A stretch of DNA of 64,000 nucleotides, taken from Bacteriovoracaceae bacterium. GTDB taxonomy: Bacteria > Bdellovibrionota > Bacteriovoracia > Bacteriovoracales > Bacteriovoracaceae. Position 1 is the stretch's first letter. The number at the start of each line of letters is the position of its first letter. The translations under genes were made by a program, and so were the position numbers. The stretch spans positions 1-64,000 of the forward strand of contig CANEUH010000014.1 of NCBI GenBank assembly GCA_947441615.1. The letters run 5' to 3'. The notes below the pieces were generated by a model. That model did not search any database. It was not told the DNA's origin and was given only the letters and a program-made list of their open reading frames with translations. Below are positions 8,704 to 18,788 of this stretch, one piece after another.

Positions 8704-9791
8704 TCCTATCTAAATTAATTGTAAATGAGTGGTTTAAGAGCCTTTTGGGCGCGATAACAGTTCTATTTCTTTTAATTTCAACAGCGGATCTTATTAATGG
8801 ATTCCTTCAAGGTAAAGATACCCAAAAAGTCCTCTTGGAATACGCTCTCAAGATGCCTGACCTCATGGGAAAAATGTTTCCCATCTGCTGCCTCGTGGCC
8901 TCTTTGTTTTCTCTTAATAAATTGAAGGCCCATTCAGAACTCATATCGATCCTCGCTGCTGGTTATTCTTACTTTAAAATTTACTTACTGATAGGAACTT
9001 GTGCTCTAACAATAGTTGCGACTCAATTTTTAAATCTTGGTTTTATTGAACCCTTTGCGAACAAAATTAAGCGCCAAGAAATTCAAAAAAGCCGCCGCTC
9101 AGAGGGAAAATATCTCACGAGAAGCTCAATTGAGGGTGGAAGATTTTGGTACAAAACACCCAATTATTTTGCCTCATTTGCTTTCTTTGATCGAAAAACC
9201 AACTCTTTTACTGATTTAGAAATTTATTTTTTCTCACTTACGCATGCGGGAGAAAAAATCATTAAGGCCTCTAAGGCTTCGTTTCTAAAAGATGGTGAGT
9301 GGTTACTAAATGATGTCACTGAACTTTCAAGTCTTGAAAATCAAACATTCCCCATGGAAATGAAAAGGCCAGAGATGATTCAAAAGCTTCAGGAAAAACC
9401 CGAAGATTTTGGCGAGTTTGAAGCTGATTTAACCACTCTTAACTTCATCAAACTTAGAAAATTTATTTCTCGTTTATCTAAGACTGGACTTAACATTGCT
9501 GAGTATGAAATCATTCTTTTAAATAAGATTTTTTTAAGTTTTGCTTGTTTAGTTTTTGCCCTCATTCCAGTCTCATCGATTTTTAATCCGAATCGCAGGT
9601 CAAGCTCATTTGGTAAGAATGTCGTTCTGACTTTGGTGGTTACTATTGTCTTTTGGGTCCTTTACAGCTCTTCTGTGGCCCTTGGTAACTCTGGGAAGCT
9701 TCCCCCGATCCTTGCGACGGGAATCATTCCGTCGCTCTTCTTTAGTTTTGTCTGCTGGAGCTTTTGGAAAAATCGAAAATTATCGGCCTAA
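8697..9791 (+). CDS. LptF/LptG family permease (YjgP/YjgQ-like)
   Basis: 364 residues. Three N-terminal membrane helices (about 12-35, 55-75 and 95-117), a periplasmic beta-jellyroll region (about 130-245) and three C-terminal helices (about 270-360) are the LptF/LptG plan. These permeases pair with LptB to extract lipopolysaccharide from the inner membrane and feed LptC-LptA. The conserved start KLIVNEWFKSLLGA and the block LKAHSELISILAAGYSYFK support the family. It cannot be decided by eye whether this is LptF or LptG; the partner permease is not in the window. The start overlaps the preceding gene by 7 bp. Confidence 0.85.
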   Translation: MLILSKLIVNEWFKSLLGAITVLFLLISTADLINGFLQGKDTQKVLLEYALKMPDLMGKMFPICCLVASLFSLNKLKAHSELISILAAGYSYFKIYLLIGTCALTIVATQFLNLGFIEPFANKIKRQEIQKSRRSEGKYLTRSSIEGGRFWYKTPNYFASFAFFDRKTNSFTDLEIYFFSLTHAGEKIIKASKASFLKDGEWLLNDVTELSSLENQTFPMEMKRPEMIQKLQEKPEDFGEFEADLTTLNFIKLRKFISRLSKTGLNIAEYEIILLNKIFLSFACLVFALIPVSSIFNPNRRSSSFGKNVVLTLVVTIVFWVLYSSSVALGNSGKLPPILATGIIPSLFFSFVCWSFWKNRKLSA

Positions 9792-9834
9792 TCCCCCCTC
9801 GTCGCCTTAGCTCTCCTGTGCTATAAAACCCCAC

Positions 9835-10407
9835 ATGAATAGAGAAAATTATAAGCTTGAGGGAGAGAAACTCCCCATTGTGACTTATCCCGATCCAGTC
9901 CTTTCGGCCAGGGCCCTGCCTGTCACTGATTTTGGACCTGATCTTAATAAGTTAATTAAGAACATGCTTTTTACGATGTACCATGCCCCGGGTATTGGAC
10001 TCGCTGCACCCCAGGTTGGGATCAGTCAAAGAATCTTTGTGCTTGATGTCGATTATGACCGTGAAGTGATCACCAATGCTGAAGGCCGCGATGAAGTTCG
10101 CATGTCGAACTTTAATCCAATGGTTTTTATTAATCCCATCATAACTGGAACCTCAGGCACAACGACCTATGAAGAAGGTTGCCTCTCCGTTCCTGGTGTT
10201 TATGAAGAAGTAAAACGCTACCAAACGATTCATGTGAAATATCAAAATTTAAAAGGTGAAAACTTAGAGATTGAAGCCGATGATCTACTTTCCATTTGTC
10301 TTCAGCATGAAAACGACCATCTTGATGGGGTTGTTTTTATTGAGCGCCTTAGTAATCTCAAAAAGAATTTCTATAAAAAGAAAATGAAAAAAGAGAAAGG
10401 GTCATGA
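9835..10407 (+). CDS. def: Peptide deformylase
   Basis: Removes the formyl group from nascent N-formylmethionine. All three signature motifs are present: GIGLAAPQVG (54-63), EEGCLSVP with metal ligand Cys116, and QHENDHLDG with ligands His158 and His162 and catalytic Glu159. At 190 residues it has a slightly long N-terminus and an insertion near 75-95. Its stop overlaps the fmt start (ATGA), the classic def-fmt pairing. Confidence 0.97.
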   Translation: MNRENYKLEGEKLPIVTYPDPVLSARALPVTDFGPDLNKLIKNMLFTMYHAPGIGLAAPQVGISQRIFVLDVDYDREVITNAEGRDEVRMSNFNPMVFINPIITGTSGTTTYEEGCLSVPGVYEEVKRYQTIHVKYQNLKGENLEIEADDLLSICLQHENDHLDGVVFIERLSNLKKNFYKKKMKKEKGS

Positions 10408-11336
10408 AAAAGTTTAGAGTTGCTTTTTGTGGCACACCTGATTTTTCTGTGCCCACTCTGGATTTATTAAGTCATCATCCGCACATTGAACTCGTAAAAG
10501 TCATCTCGATGCCCGATCGTCCTGCTGGACGTGGGATGGAGCTTAAGTCTCCCGAAGTGATTTCATTTTCTAAAGAAAATAAAATTCCCTTTTTTCAAAC
10601 GGAAAATATAAATAAAGAACCAGAAATGCTTCTTGAACTTAAAAACCTGAACCTTGATTTTGTGGTCGTCCTTGCCTTTGCTCAATTCTTGGGTTCTGAA
10701 ATGCTGAATCTTGGAAAAATGGGCTGGTTTAATATCCACACTTCTATTCTTCCCAAGTACCGTGGGGCCGCACCCATTCAGTACGCGCTTATGAATGGCG
10801 ATACGGAAACAGGTGTCTCCATTCAGAAGATGGTAAAGAAAATGGACGCTGGAGATCTCGTTCACTTTCATACGGTGAAGATTTCCCCCACGGAAACTGG
10901 TGGTCAACTTTACACGAGACTTAAGTTTCAAGCAGCACTTGCCATGAATGATCTCATTCAAAAGATGCTCACAAGTGAATTAGCTTTTACTCCTCAGGAC
11001 GAGTCTCAAGTGTCTTTTGCTCCCACTCTTAAAAAAGAAGACGGTCACTTACAATTCAAAGATAAAACCAAAGCTCAGATCTTAAACCTCATCCGTGCTC
11101 TGGATCCATGGCCCGGGACTTATTGTTTTTTAAACGGAAAGCGCCTTAAGGTTTTAGAAGCAGAGAACTACCACACGAAAATCACTCCAGGTAAATCACA
11201 AAATGATTTGGGATCCTTAGTTGTGGGATGCCTTGACGGTAGTCTTAGACTCACTCAAATTCAGCTTGAGGGGAAAAAACCTTGCAGTGATCGAGAACTT
11301 TTAAACGGGATTAAATCGGAAATCATTTTGACCTAA
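10404..11336 (+). CDS. fmt: Methionyl-tRNA formyltransferase
   Basis: Formylates initiator Met-tRNA using 10-formyltetrahydrofolate. The Rossmann start RVAFCGTPDFSVPTL, the catalytic block WFNIHTSILPKYRGAAPIQ (Asn110, His112) and VKKMDAGD (Asp148) are present, as is a C-terminal OB-like domain (about 205-310). 310 residues is the normal size. Translationally coupled to def by an ATGA overlap. Confidence 0.97.
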   Translation: MKKFRVAFCGTPDFSVPTLDLLSHHPHIELVKVISMPDRPAGRGMELKSPEVISFSKENKIPFFQTENINKEPEMLLELKNLNLDFVVVLAFAQFLGSEMLNLGKMGWFNIHTSILPKYRGAAPIQYALMNGDTETGVSIQKMVKKMDAGDLVHFHTVKISPTETGGQLYTRLKFQAALAMNDLIQKMLTSELAFTPQDESQVSFAPTLKKEDGHLQFKDKTKAQILNLIRALDPWPGTYCFLNGKRLKVLEAENYHTKITPGKSQNDLGSLVVGCLDGSLRLTQIQLEGKKPCSDRELLNGIKSEIILT

Positions 11337-11349
11337 GAAAGGGATTATT

Positions 11350-12003
11350 ATGTCAGTTATTATTTCGCCAAGTCTTCTGTCAGCTGACTTTCTAGAGTTA
11401 AAAGTTGAATTAGAAAGACTTAATAAAATTGATGATCTTTGGATTCACCTTGATATCATGGATTCACACTTCGTTCCTAATTTAACTTTCGGCGAACCTG
11501 TTCTGAATAAAATCAAAACCGTTAGTAAGCATAAGCTTGATGCGCACTTTATGGTCACAAACCCGGATCTCTTTGCTGACTCATTTAAAGACGTGGGTCT
11601 TCATAACTTTACTTTTCATTGGGAAGCTGTAACTCATCATGATCGCCTCATTTCTAAATTAAAATCTCTCTACCCATCCGTAGGAATTTCTCTCAATCCA
11701 TCAACACCACTCAGTGTTGTTCCTGACTATATCTGGGGAAAAGTGGATCTCGTTCTTTTAATGAGTGTGAATCCTGGGTTTGGTGGACAGAAGTTTATTC
11801 CTGAAGTTGTGGATAAAGTCATTGAGCTAGATAAAATTCGTCATGATCACCAATTTAAATTTCAAATTCAAGTCGATGGTGGAGTGACAGACCAGAACGC
11901 TGGTTACCTCATTCAATCAGGGGCGAATAATTTAGTTGCTGGATCCTATATTTTCTCAGAACCAAATAAAGACTATCAAACTCGCATTAATAAAATTCGT
12001 TAA
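11350..12003 (+). CDS. rpe: Ribulose-phosphate 3-epimerase
   Basis: Interconverts ribulose-5-phosphate and xylulose-5-phosphate in the pentose phosphate pathway. A TIM barrel of 217 residues with the family blocks ISPSLLSADF, HLDIMDSHFVPN (metal ligands His and Asp), MSVNPGFGGQKFIP and QVDGGV. It follows fmt by 13 bp and precedes hutH by 8 bp, so def-fmt-rpe-hutHUI may be one transcription unit. AAAGGGAT before the ATG serves as ribosome binding site. Confidence 0.96.
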   Translation: MSVIISPSLLSADFLELKVELERLNKIDDLWIHLDIMDSHFVPNLTFGEPVLNKIKTVSKHKLDAHFMVTNPDLFADSFKDVGLHNFTFHWEAVTHHDRLISKLKSLYPSVGISLNPSTPLSVVPDYIWGKVDLVLLMSVNPGFGGQKFIPEVVDKVIELDKIRHDHQFKFQIQVDGGVTDQNAGYLIQSGANNLVAGSYIFSEPNKDYQTRINKIR

Positions 12004-12011
12004 GGTTAATT

Positions 12012-13568
12012 ATGATCGATTTTTCAAAAGCAAAAATTTTTAAACTTACTGGAACCAATCTTTCTCTAGAGGATCTCGCCTTCATTTCGAAAGCAAGACC
12101 TGGTCAAATCCAGTTACAGATTGATCCAGCGGCTTGGGATAAAATGAAAAAATCCCGCGAAGTCGTTTTAAATATCGTTCAAAAAGGTAAACCTGTTTAC
12201 GGTATTAACACCGGATTTGGTGCTCTTGCTTCAAAACAAATCGCCGTAGAAGATCTTGAGCAGCTTCAATATAACCTTATCCGTTCTCATTGCACGGGTG
12301 TGGGGCGACCTTTTTCTAGAGAAATCACTCGAGGTATCATGCTTGCAAGAGCTAATTGCCTCATTCAAGGATTCTCTGGAGTCACTCCTGAAACCATCGC
12401 TCTTCTTTTAGATTTTATTAATTTTGGCATTAATCCTGTGATCCCTGAAAAAGGATCGGTGGGTGCTTCCGGGGACCTTGCCCCTCTTTCTCACATTGCA
12501 CTCGCACTCATTGGAGAAGGTGAAGTTGAGTTTGAAGGAAAAATCATGCGGTCTGATTTTGCTATTCACCAAATTGGAAAAACACCCGCAAAGCTCGGGC
12601 CCAAAGATGGACTTGCTCTCATTAATGGAACCTCTGTCATGCTGGCCCTTGGGACACTTGCTCTCGTGGAGGCAAAAAAACTAGTTAAACTTGCTGATAT
12701 TATTTCTTGCCTCACTCTTGATGCTGTTCGTGGAACGGCTTCTGCGTTTGATGAAAGAATTTCTCTTTTAAAGCCTCAACCAGGTCAAGTTGATGTCTCA
12801 AGAAATCTTTTAAAGATTATTAAAGGTTCAGTTATTGTGACTTCACACAAAGATGATGGAAAAGTCCAAGACCCTTATTCTCTTCGCTGTATCCCTCAAG
12901 TTCATGGGGCTTGTAGGCAAACACTTCGCCACACAGAAGAAGTTTTAAACATTGAATTAAATTCAGTCACTGATAACCCTCTTGTTTTTGCGGATACAGG
13001 AGACGTCATTTCAGGAGGAAATTTTCACGGTGAAGCCCTCGCTTTAACGATGGATTATCTCGCCATGGGTTTATCTGAAATTTGTAATATCGCAGAAAGA
13101 AGAGTGGAAAAAATGATGAATCCACACTTTTCTGATCTTCCAGCATTCCTTACGAAAAATTCTGGTTTAAATTCTGGGCTCATGATCGCCCACGTAACGA
13201 TGGCGGCACTTGCCTCTGAAAATAAATACCTTTGTCACCCAGCTTCAGTGGATTCTATTCCAACTTCCACAGACAAAGAAGATCACGTTTCCATGGGGGT
13301 TACTTCAGGGAGAAAACTTCACGAAGTTCTCTCGAATGTTCAGCATGGACTCGCCATTGAACTTCTTTGTAACACTCAAGGTTTAGAATTTTTGCGTCCC
13401 CTTAAAACGTCACCTGGCCTAGAAAAAGTTATAACACTCGTTAGAAAACACGTTCGTCCAATTGAAGAAGACCGTACTTTCCATAAAGATATAGAAAATT
13501 TAACTAAACTTATCCAAACTGATGAACTTGTCCTCGAAGTTGAGTCCATCACTGGCCCACTTGCCTAA
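12012..13568 (+). CDS. hutH: Histidine ammonia-lyase
   Basis: Converts L-histidine to urocanate and ammonia, the first step of histidine catabolism. The Ala-Ser-Gly triplet that self-cyclises into the MIO cofactor is at 152-154 in [14 protein letters not shown]. Other family blocks are YGINTGFG near 63-70, [22 protein letters not shown] and [11 protein letters not shown]. Length 518 residues, normal for HutH. It is followed 11 bp later by hutU with an AAGGAG ribosome binding site. Confidence 0.97.
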   Translation: MIDFSKAKIFKLTGTNLSLEDLAFISKARPGQIQLQIDPAAWDKMKKSREVVLNIVQKGKPVYGINTGFGALASKQIAVEDLEQLQYNLIRSHCTGVGRPFSREITRGIMLARANCLIQGFSGVTPETIALLLDFINFGINPVIPEKGSVGASGDLAPLSHIALALIGEGEVEFEGKIMRSDFAIHQIGKTPAKLGPKDGLALINGTSVMLALGTLALVEAKKLVKLADIISCLTLDAVRGTASAFDERISLLKPQPGQVDVSRNLLKIIKGSVIVTSHKDDGKVQDPYSLRCIPQVHGACRQTLRHTEEVLNIELNSVTDNPLVFADTGDVISGGNFHGEALALTMDYLAMGLSEICNIAERRVEKMMNPHFSDLPAFLTKNSGLNSGLMIAHVTMAALASENKYLCHPASVDSIPTSTDKEDHVSMGVTSGRKLHEVLSNVQHGLAIELLCNTQGLEFLRPLKTSPGLEKVITLVRKHVRPIEEDRTFHKDIENLTKLIQTDELVLEVESITGPLA

Positions 13569-13579
13569 GGAGAATCCTT

Positions 13580-15235
13580 ATGAATATTCCTCTTCCACCA
13601 ACAGGTGATCAATTAACATGTAAGGGTTGGCACCAAGAAGCCGCACTTCGTTGCTTACTTAATAACCTTCACCCTGATGTCGCTGAAGACAGAGACGAAC
13701 TCATTGTTTATGGGGGAAATGGTCAAGCAGCGAGAAACCCAAAAGCACTTAGTGACCTTATTCATGCTTTAAAAAATCTTGAAAACAATGAAACTCTCAT
13801 TGTTCAATCTGGAAAACCTGTCGCTGTTTTTCCAAGTAATCCCCAAGGACCTCGGGTCCTGATAGCGAACTCTAACCTCGTACCCAAGTGGGCAACATGG
13901 GATCACTTCAATAAATTAAAAGACGAAGGACTCATGATGTATGGCCAGATGACGGCCGGTTCATGGATCTACATCGGCTCGCAAGGTATCCTTCAAGGGA
14001 CCTACGAAACATTCATGGCGGCAGCGAGAAAGCATTACGGTGAGAACACGACTCTCAAAGGAAAACTCGTTTTAACTGGTGGAATCGGTGGCATGGGCGG
14101 AGCTCAACCTCTTGCAGTGAAAATGGCAGAGGGTGTTTGCCTTTGTTGTGACGTAGATAAAACCAGGATTGAGAAAAGACTAAAGTCAAAATACCTAGAT
14201 ATTTTGGCGAACTCATTTGATGAGGCGATTGACATTGCCATGAAGGCAAAAAATTCGGGTGAAGCCCTTTCAGTGGGTGTGGTTGGAAACGCGGTGGACT
14301 TCTTTGAGTTCGTCCTTGATAAAGGGATTGTTCCCGACTTAGTAACCGATCAAACTTCTGCTCATGATCCCCTCAATGGTTATGTGCCCGCTGGAATGAC
14401 TCTTTCGGAAGCAAATGATTTAAGAAAATCTGATCCACAAAAATACACTCACTATGCTTATGAAACGATGGGACAGCATATTCGAGTCATGATTGCCTTT
14501 AAAAAGAAAGGGGCGCATGTTTTTGATTATGGAAACAATCTAAGGGCCGGGGCAGAAAAAGTTGGTGTCAAAGACGCCTTCGCTTTCCCGGGTTTTGTTC
14601 CGGCCTATATTCGCCCACTTTTTTGCGAGGGCTCTGGCCCATTCCGCTGGATCGCTCTCTCAGGGGACCCTGAAGATATCCGCGTGACTGATGAGGCGTT
14701 AAAGGAGCTTTTCCCAGAAAATACATCGATGATTAATTGGCTTAATAAAGCTCAAAAGATGATTCAATTCCAAGGCCTTCCAGCTCGCATTTGTTGGCTT
14801 AAGTATGGGGATCGCGAGAAAGCAGCTTTATTATTTAATAAACTTGTTCGAGAGAAAAAAGTTAAAGCACCCATCGTGATTGGACGAGACCACCTTGATT
14901 GTGGATCGGTAGCAAGTCCAAATCGCGAAACAGAAGCGATGAAAGATGGCTCTGATGCCGTATCTGATTGGCCTCTACTTAATGCCATGATTAATATCAA
15001 TAATGGCGCAAGCTGGATTTCCCTTCACCACGGTGGAGGAGTTGGAATGGGCTTTTCTCAGCACTCAGGAATGGTTATTGTTTGTGACGGAACTGAAGAA
15101 ATGGACTTGAGACTTTCTCGCGTTTTAAATTCTGACTCCGGAATGGGGATTGTTCGTCACGCTGATGCTGGCTACGACATCGCACTTGATATTGCGAAAA
15201 AGCCATCAACAAAAATTAAGTTTCCTTCGCTTTAG
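13580..15235 (+). CDS. hutU: Urocanate hydratase
   Basis: Hydrates urocanate to imidazolonepropionate using a tightly bound NAD+. Visible are the NAD-binding glycine-rich stretch [10 protein letters not shown], the block [16 protein letters not shown], and the catalytic cysteine region [18 protein letters not shown]. The C-terminal [17 protein letters not shown] is also typical. 551 residues, normal. Codons and spacing match its hut neighbours. Confidence 0.97.
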   Translation: MNIPLPPTGDQLTCKGWHQEAALRCLLNNLHPDVAEDRDELIVYGGNGQAARNPKALSDLIHALKNLENNETLIVQSGKPVAVFPSNPQGPRVLIANSNLVPKWATWDHFNKLKDEGLMMYGQMTAGSWIYIGSQGILQGTYETFMAAARKHYGENTTLKGKLVLTGGIGGMGGAQPLAVKMAEGVCLCCDVDKTRIEKRLKSKYLDILANSFDEAIDIAMKAKNSGEALSVGVVGNAVDFFEFVLDKGIVPDLVTDQTSAHDPLNGYVPAGMTLSEANDLRKSDPQKYTHYAYETMGQHIRVMIAFKKKGAHVFDYGNNLRAGAEKVGVKDAFAFPGFVPAYIRPLFCEGSGPFRWIALSGDPEDIRVTDEALKELFPENTSMINWLNKAQKMIQFQGLPARICWLKYGDREKAALLFNKLVREKKVKAPIVIGRDHLDCGSVASPNRETEAMKDGSDAVSDWPLLNAMININNGASWISLHHGGGVGMGFSQHSGMVIVCDGTEEMDLRLSRVLNSDSGMGIVRHADAGYDIALDIAKKPSTKIKFPSL

Positions 15236-15242
15236 GATAGAA

Positions 15243-16457
15243 ATGATTAAGGCGTACACCCATTTAAATGAAATTCTCACTTTAAGTAGCGCCCACAAAA
15301 AAGATGGACGCCACTTAAAACCAGAGGATCTTTCGATCATTTATAATGGCGCCGTGGTCTTTGATGAGCTTGAGATTTTGTGGGTCGGTGAAACGAAGGA
15401 CCTTCCACATCAATATCAAGATATTTCCCTAAATCTAGCTGGCCACGTTCTTACTCCTGAGTTGGTTGATTCTCATACTCACCTTGTTTTTGGCGGTGAT
15501 CGTGCTCAGGAGTATGCTGATCGCCTTAATGGAACAAGTTACGAGGAAATTGCCAAAAGAGGTGGCGGAATTCTTTATACGATGAAGAAAACCAATGATG
15601 CTTCACTCGAAGAATTATTTCAAACGGCGAGTGAGCGCATTGAAAGACTTCATTCTTATGGAGTGGGAACCATTGAAATTAAGTCTGGTTACGGTCTTAA
15701 TTTTGATCGTGAATTAGAAATTTCATTACTCATTGATCGATTGAAAAAGACATTTAAAAACAAAGTTCAAATCTTTAATACCTTTCTTGCGGCCCATGAT
15801 GTGCCGAGAGATTTTAATAACTCAGAAGACTATCTTAAAATCGTAGTACTCCCGCTTCTTGAAAGGCTCTCACCTCTTGGTGTTATTGATGCTGTAGATA
15901 TTTTTCACGAAAAAAATTATTTCACGGATCAAGATGTCGCGACACTTTTTACGAAGGCCAAGGCATTGGGTCTTCCGTGCAAAATCCACGCAGATGAATT
16001 AAATACTAATGGAGGGGCGGAACTGGCGGTTCAGTTTAATGCTCTTTCAGCAGATCATCTTTTAAAAATTTCTGACGAAGGAATCAGGTCGATCTCATCG
16101 AGTTCGACTGTTGCATCTCTCTTACCGGGCACCGCATTTTTCTTGGGTAAATCACTTGCGCCAGCACGAAAAATTTTAGATTCAGGGGCGAAGGTTTCAA
16201 TTGCCTCGGATTTTAATCCCGGCTCTTGTCACTGTGACAATGTTTTACTCGTGGCCTCCATGGCAGCAGCACAATTGAAAATAAACCAAGCTGAGTTGTG
16301 GGCGGGAATAACTTTAAATGCCAGTGCTTCTTTGGGTAAGTTTGATCAGGGGGCCATTATTCCTGGGATGAAACCAAGATTTAGTCTCTTTAAGACAGAT
16401 CTTCTTTCACAAATCACCTATAGCTGGGGCAGAAATTTTTCGGTCACTTTGCCTTGA
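15243..16457 (+). CDS. hutI: Imidazolonepropionase
   Basis: Amidohydrolase that opens imidazolonepropionate to N-formimino-glutamate. The first metal site is in LVDSHTHLVFGG; other ligands sit in KIHADEL, SADHL and ASDFNPGSCH. ATG 15243 starts right after the hutU stop (TTTAGGATAGAAATG) and gives 404 residues, the family norm; the frame is open further upstream inside hutU but that extension is not homologous. Neither hutG nor hutF follows. The 3' end overlaps the convergent thioredoxin-like gene by 14 bp. Confidence 0.95.
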   Translation: MIKAYTHLNEILTLSSAHKKDGRHLKPEDLSIIYNGAVVFDELEILWVGETKDLPHQYQDISLNLAGHVLTPELVDSHTHLVFGGDRAQEYADRLNGTSYEEIAKRGGGILYTMKKTNDASLEELFQTASERIERLHSYGVGTIEIKSGYGLNFDRELEISLLIDRLKKTFKNKVQIFNTFLAAHDVPRDFNNSEDYLKIVVLPLLERLSPLGVIDAVDIFHEKNYFTDQDVATLFTKAKALGLPCKIHADELNTNGGAELAVQFNALSADHLLKISDEGIRSISSSSTVASLLPGTAFFLGKSLAPARKILDSGAKVSIASDFNPGSCHCDNVLLVASMAAAQLKINQAELWAGITLNASASLGKFDQGAIIPGMKPRFSLFKTDLLSQITYSWGRNFSVTLP

Positions 16458-17001
16458 GAGATTGATCAATCATCTTTAAGAATCCTTTATCCATAAAGTT
16501 ATGGAGCTTCTTACTTACGTAGATAACTCTTCCTTTATGGAAAACGATCGAAACGGGATATGTTTTAATCAGGAATTGCTCAGCGACCCTCTCGTACGGA
16601 TCTTCAACTGATTGAAAATTTAACTTATATTGAGTCTCAATTTTCCGGATACTTTCCGCAGCATTTTCACTATCACCATTAATCCCAATGACCTTAACTT
16701 GACTGCCATATTTAGCTTGAAACTGCACCAAGCTTGGAAATTCCTTGAGGCAGGGAACACACCAAGACGCCCAGAAATTAAGGACGATAATTGGGCTTTT
16801 TACGTTCTTGAGTTCAATAGTCTTTTTCTTGGTTGTTGTTAAATTAAGTGTTTGGAAGATATTCTCATAGACCGTGTATTTTTGTTTATCAGCTTCTACT
16901 AATTCAGCATTAGAATTAAAGGAATCCCACAGGATTTGAATGGAAAGAAATCCTGTAAATGCCATAATAAAGAGGGAAATGGGTATTAATTTTTTTTTCA
17001 T
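16444..17001 (-). CDS. TlpA/ResA-like membrane-anchored thioredoxin
   Basis: 185 residues. An uncleaved N-terminal anchor (KLIPISLFIMAFTGFLSIQIL) places a thioredoxin fold in the periplasm. The redox motif is WCVPC within NFWASWCVPCLKEFPSL, followed by the TlpA-type block VIGINGDSENAAESI and the cis-Pro region IKTYPVSIVFHKG. Such proteins reduce disulfides during cytochrome c maturation or similar tasks; no cytochrome maturation genes are nearby, so the client is unknown. Confidence 0.87.
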   Translation of the reverse strand: MKKKLIPISLFIMAFTGFLSIQILWDSFNSNAELVEADKQKYTVYENIFQTLNLTTTKKKTIELKNVKSPIIVLNFWASWCVPCLKEFPSLVQFQAKYGSQVKVIGINGDSENAAESIRKIETQYKLNFQSVEDPYERVAEQFLIKTYPVSIVFHKGRVIYVSKKLHNFMDKGFLKMIDQSLKAK

Positions 17002-17045
17002 GGTCGTCCCCGATGGTGATGACTTTACAACAGATTATAAACAAT

Positions 17046-17282
17046 ATGAAGCCCTGGAAAAATTTGTTGATTCTTAAGCGTTTAAAGCACATTGGCAAAA
17101 AGTATTTGGGCCAGAGGGGTCAATCTATTGTGGAGTTTGTTCTTCTCCTTTCTGCGATTGCTTCCATTTCTTATTTTTTTATGGGATTCATGAACGCCAA
17201 CATTGCTCGCTATTGGGAATATTCCGTGAATCTCATCGTCAACGACACACCGGCAAAACCCAAAAAATTAAATATTAGATAA
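17046..17282 (+). CDS. Small class III signal peptide (TadE/Flp-like) protein
   Basis: 78 residues from the preferred ATG 17046 (an upstream GTG/ATG extension to 17013 is possible). The core is GQRGQSIVEFVLLLSAIA: a basic leader ending in Gly, then QSIVEF followed by a single hydrophobic helix. This is the pattern seen in TadE-like pseudopilins and other prepilins cut by a prepilin peptidase. A short polar tail rich in Asn, Pro and Lys ends the protein. No pilus assembly genes are adjacent, so it is an orphan minor pilin candidate. It sits just upstream of glpK. Confidence 0.6.
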   Translation: MKPWKNLLILKRLKHIGKKYLGQRGQSIVEFVLLLSAIASISYFFMGFMNANIARYWEYSVNLIVNDTPAKPKKLNIR

Positions 17283-17306
17283 ATGATTTGTACTAAGGAT
17301 GGACTC

Positions 17307-18785
17307 ATGAATTTACTTTTGGCCATTGACCAAGGAACAACTGGAACGACTTCCCTTTTGCTAGATGCTAAGACGCTTAAAATTATCGATAAAGAAAAAT
17401 CAGACTACCGACAAATTTATCCAAGGCCAGGTTGGGTAGAACATGATCTCCATGATATTTGGAATTCGGTTTCAGTTTCAATTGATACCATTTTAAAAAG
17501 ATCAAAGTGTGATCCCCAAAATATCATCGGCATTGGAATAACTAATCAGCGAGAAACAACTTGCGCCTTTGATAAATCAGGAAAGCCCCTTCATCATGCG
17601 ATTGTCTGGCAAGACAGAAGAACCGCTGAATACTGTGACTCACACAGAAGTCGCTATAATGAAATGGGTCGTAGAAAAACAGGGCTGCCGCTAGATCCTT
17701 ATTTTTCCGGTACAAAGATGCGTTGGCTCTTAGATCATTCTCCCGAGGTAAAATTAGCTGGTCAAAATAAAAACCTCTGCCTGTCTACCATAGATGCTTT
17801 TCTGGTCTATAAACTCACGAATGGGAAGAACTTTGTAACAGAGGCTTCCAACGCTTCCAGAACCATGCTCATGAACCTTGAAACATTTCAATGGGACAGC
17901 GACCTGTTAAATTTTTTTGGTATCGATCAACATTTCTTACCAGAAATTAAAGAGTCCTTTACTCACTTTGGAGCAACTTCTCATTGTGGCATTCTTCCAG
18001 ATGGCATTCCCATTTTATCCATTCTGGGAGATCAGCAAGCAGCTCTCTTTGGACAAGCCTGTGTGAAAGAAGGTGACATTAAATCCACCTACGGCACAGG
18101 TGCTTTTCTATTACTAAATACCGGTGAAAAAATTATCCATTCCACAACTGGACTTCTAACGACAGCAGCTTACTCATTTAAAGGTAAAAAAGTTTATGCC
18201 CTTGAGGGATCGGCCTATATTGCTGGAGCTGCTGTTCAGTGGCTAAGAGATAATTTAAAATGTATTAAATCCTCTCCCGAGGTTTCCCAACTTGCTTCAG
18301 AGATTACTGATTTAAATCAAATGGAGCATGTTCTTTTTATGCCTTTTTTTACAGGCATTGGGACTCCTTATTGGAATTCCCAAGCGAAGGCCGCCATCGT
18401 TGGACTCACCCGTGACACGCACAATGGCCACATTGCCAGAGCATGCCTTGAGGGAATTGCCCTTTCACTAAATGATTCTGTTTCAAGTTTTAAAAAAGAT
18501 TTCCCGCAATTAAATGATATCAGGGTCGACGGTGGAGCGGCCGGGAATGATTTACTCATGCAAATGCAGGCGAATTTCTCTCAAAAAACAATTCTTCGTC
18601 CAGAAATTATTGATACGACAGCATTTGGGGTAGCGGTAGGATGCCTCGTTGGAAAAGGTGAATTACAAATTGAAGACCTTAATAAAACATGGAAGCTTCA
18701 AAAAGAATTCAAGCCTGAGTCAAATCCTTATTACGCTAAGAAAAAAGATCTGTGGGACGGCACCATTAAAAAACTTTTTTTATAA
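17307..18785 (+). CDS. glpK: Glycerol kinase
   Basis: Phosphorylates glycerol to glycerol-3-phosphate. FGGY-type motifs: phosphate-binding DQGTTGTTSLLLD at the N-terminus, WQDRRTAEYCD, STYGTGAFLLLNTG, and the C-terminal adenosine-binding VDGGAAGNDLLMQ. ATG 17307 with an upstream AAGGAT is preferred over ATG 17283, which directly abuts the preceding stop. 492 residues, normal. No glpF or glpD is nearby. The gene ends 3 bp from the convergent radA. Confidence 0.95.
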   Translation: MNLLLAIDQGTTGTTSLLLDAKTLKIIDKEKSDYRQIYPRPGWVEHDLHDIWNSVSVSIDTILKRSKCDPQNIIGIGITNQRETTCAFDKSGKPLHHAIVWQDRRTAEYCDSHRSRYNEMGRRKTGLPLDPYFSGTKMRWLLDHSPEVKLAGQNKNLCLSTIDAFLVYKLTNGKNFVTEASNASRTMLMNLETFQWDSDLLNFFGIDQHFLPEIKESFTHFGATSHCGILPDGIPILSILGDQQAALFGQACVKEGDIKSTYGTGAFLLLNTGEKIIHSTTGLLTTAAYSFKGKKVYALEGSAYIAGAAVQWLRDNLKCIKSSPEVSQLASEITDLNQMEHVLFMPFFTGIGTPYWNSQAKAAIVGLTRDTHNGHIARACLEGIALSLNDSVSSFKKDFPQLNDIRVDGGAAGNDLLMQMQANFSQKTILRPEIIDTTAFGVAVGCLVGKGELQIEDLNKTWKLQKEFKPESNPYYAKKKDLWDGTIKKLFL

Positions 18786-18788
18786 ACG

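Noticed and set aside
16459-16470. Palindrome GATTGATCAATC
   Set aside because: It lies within the 3' coding end of the thioredoxin-like gene, is short and has no associated promoter or second copy seen.
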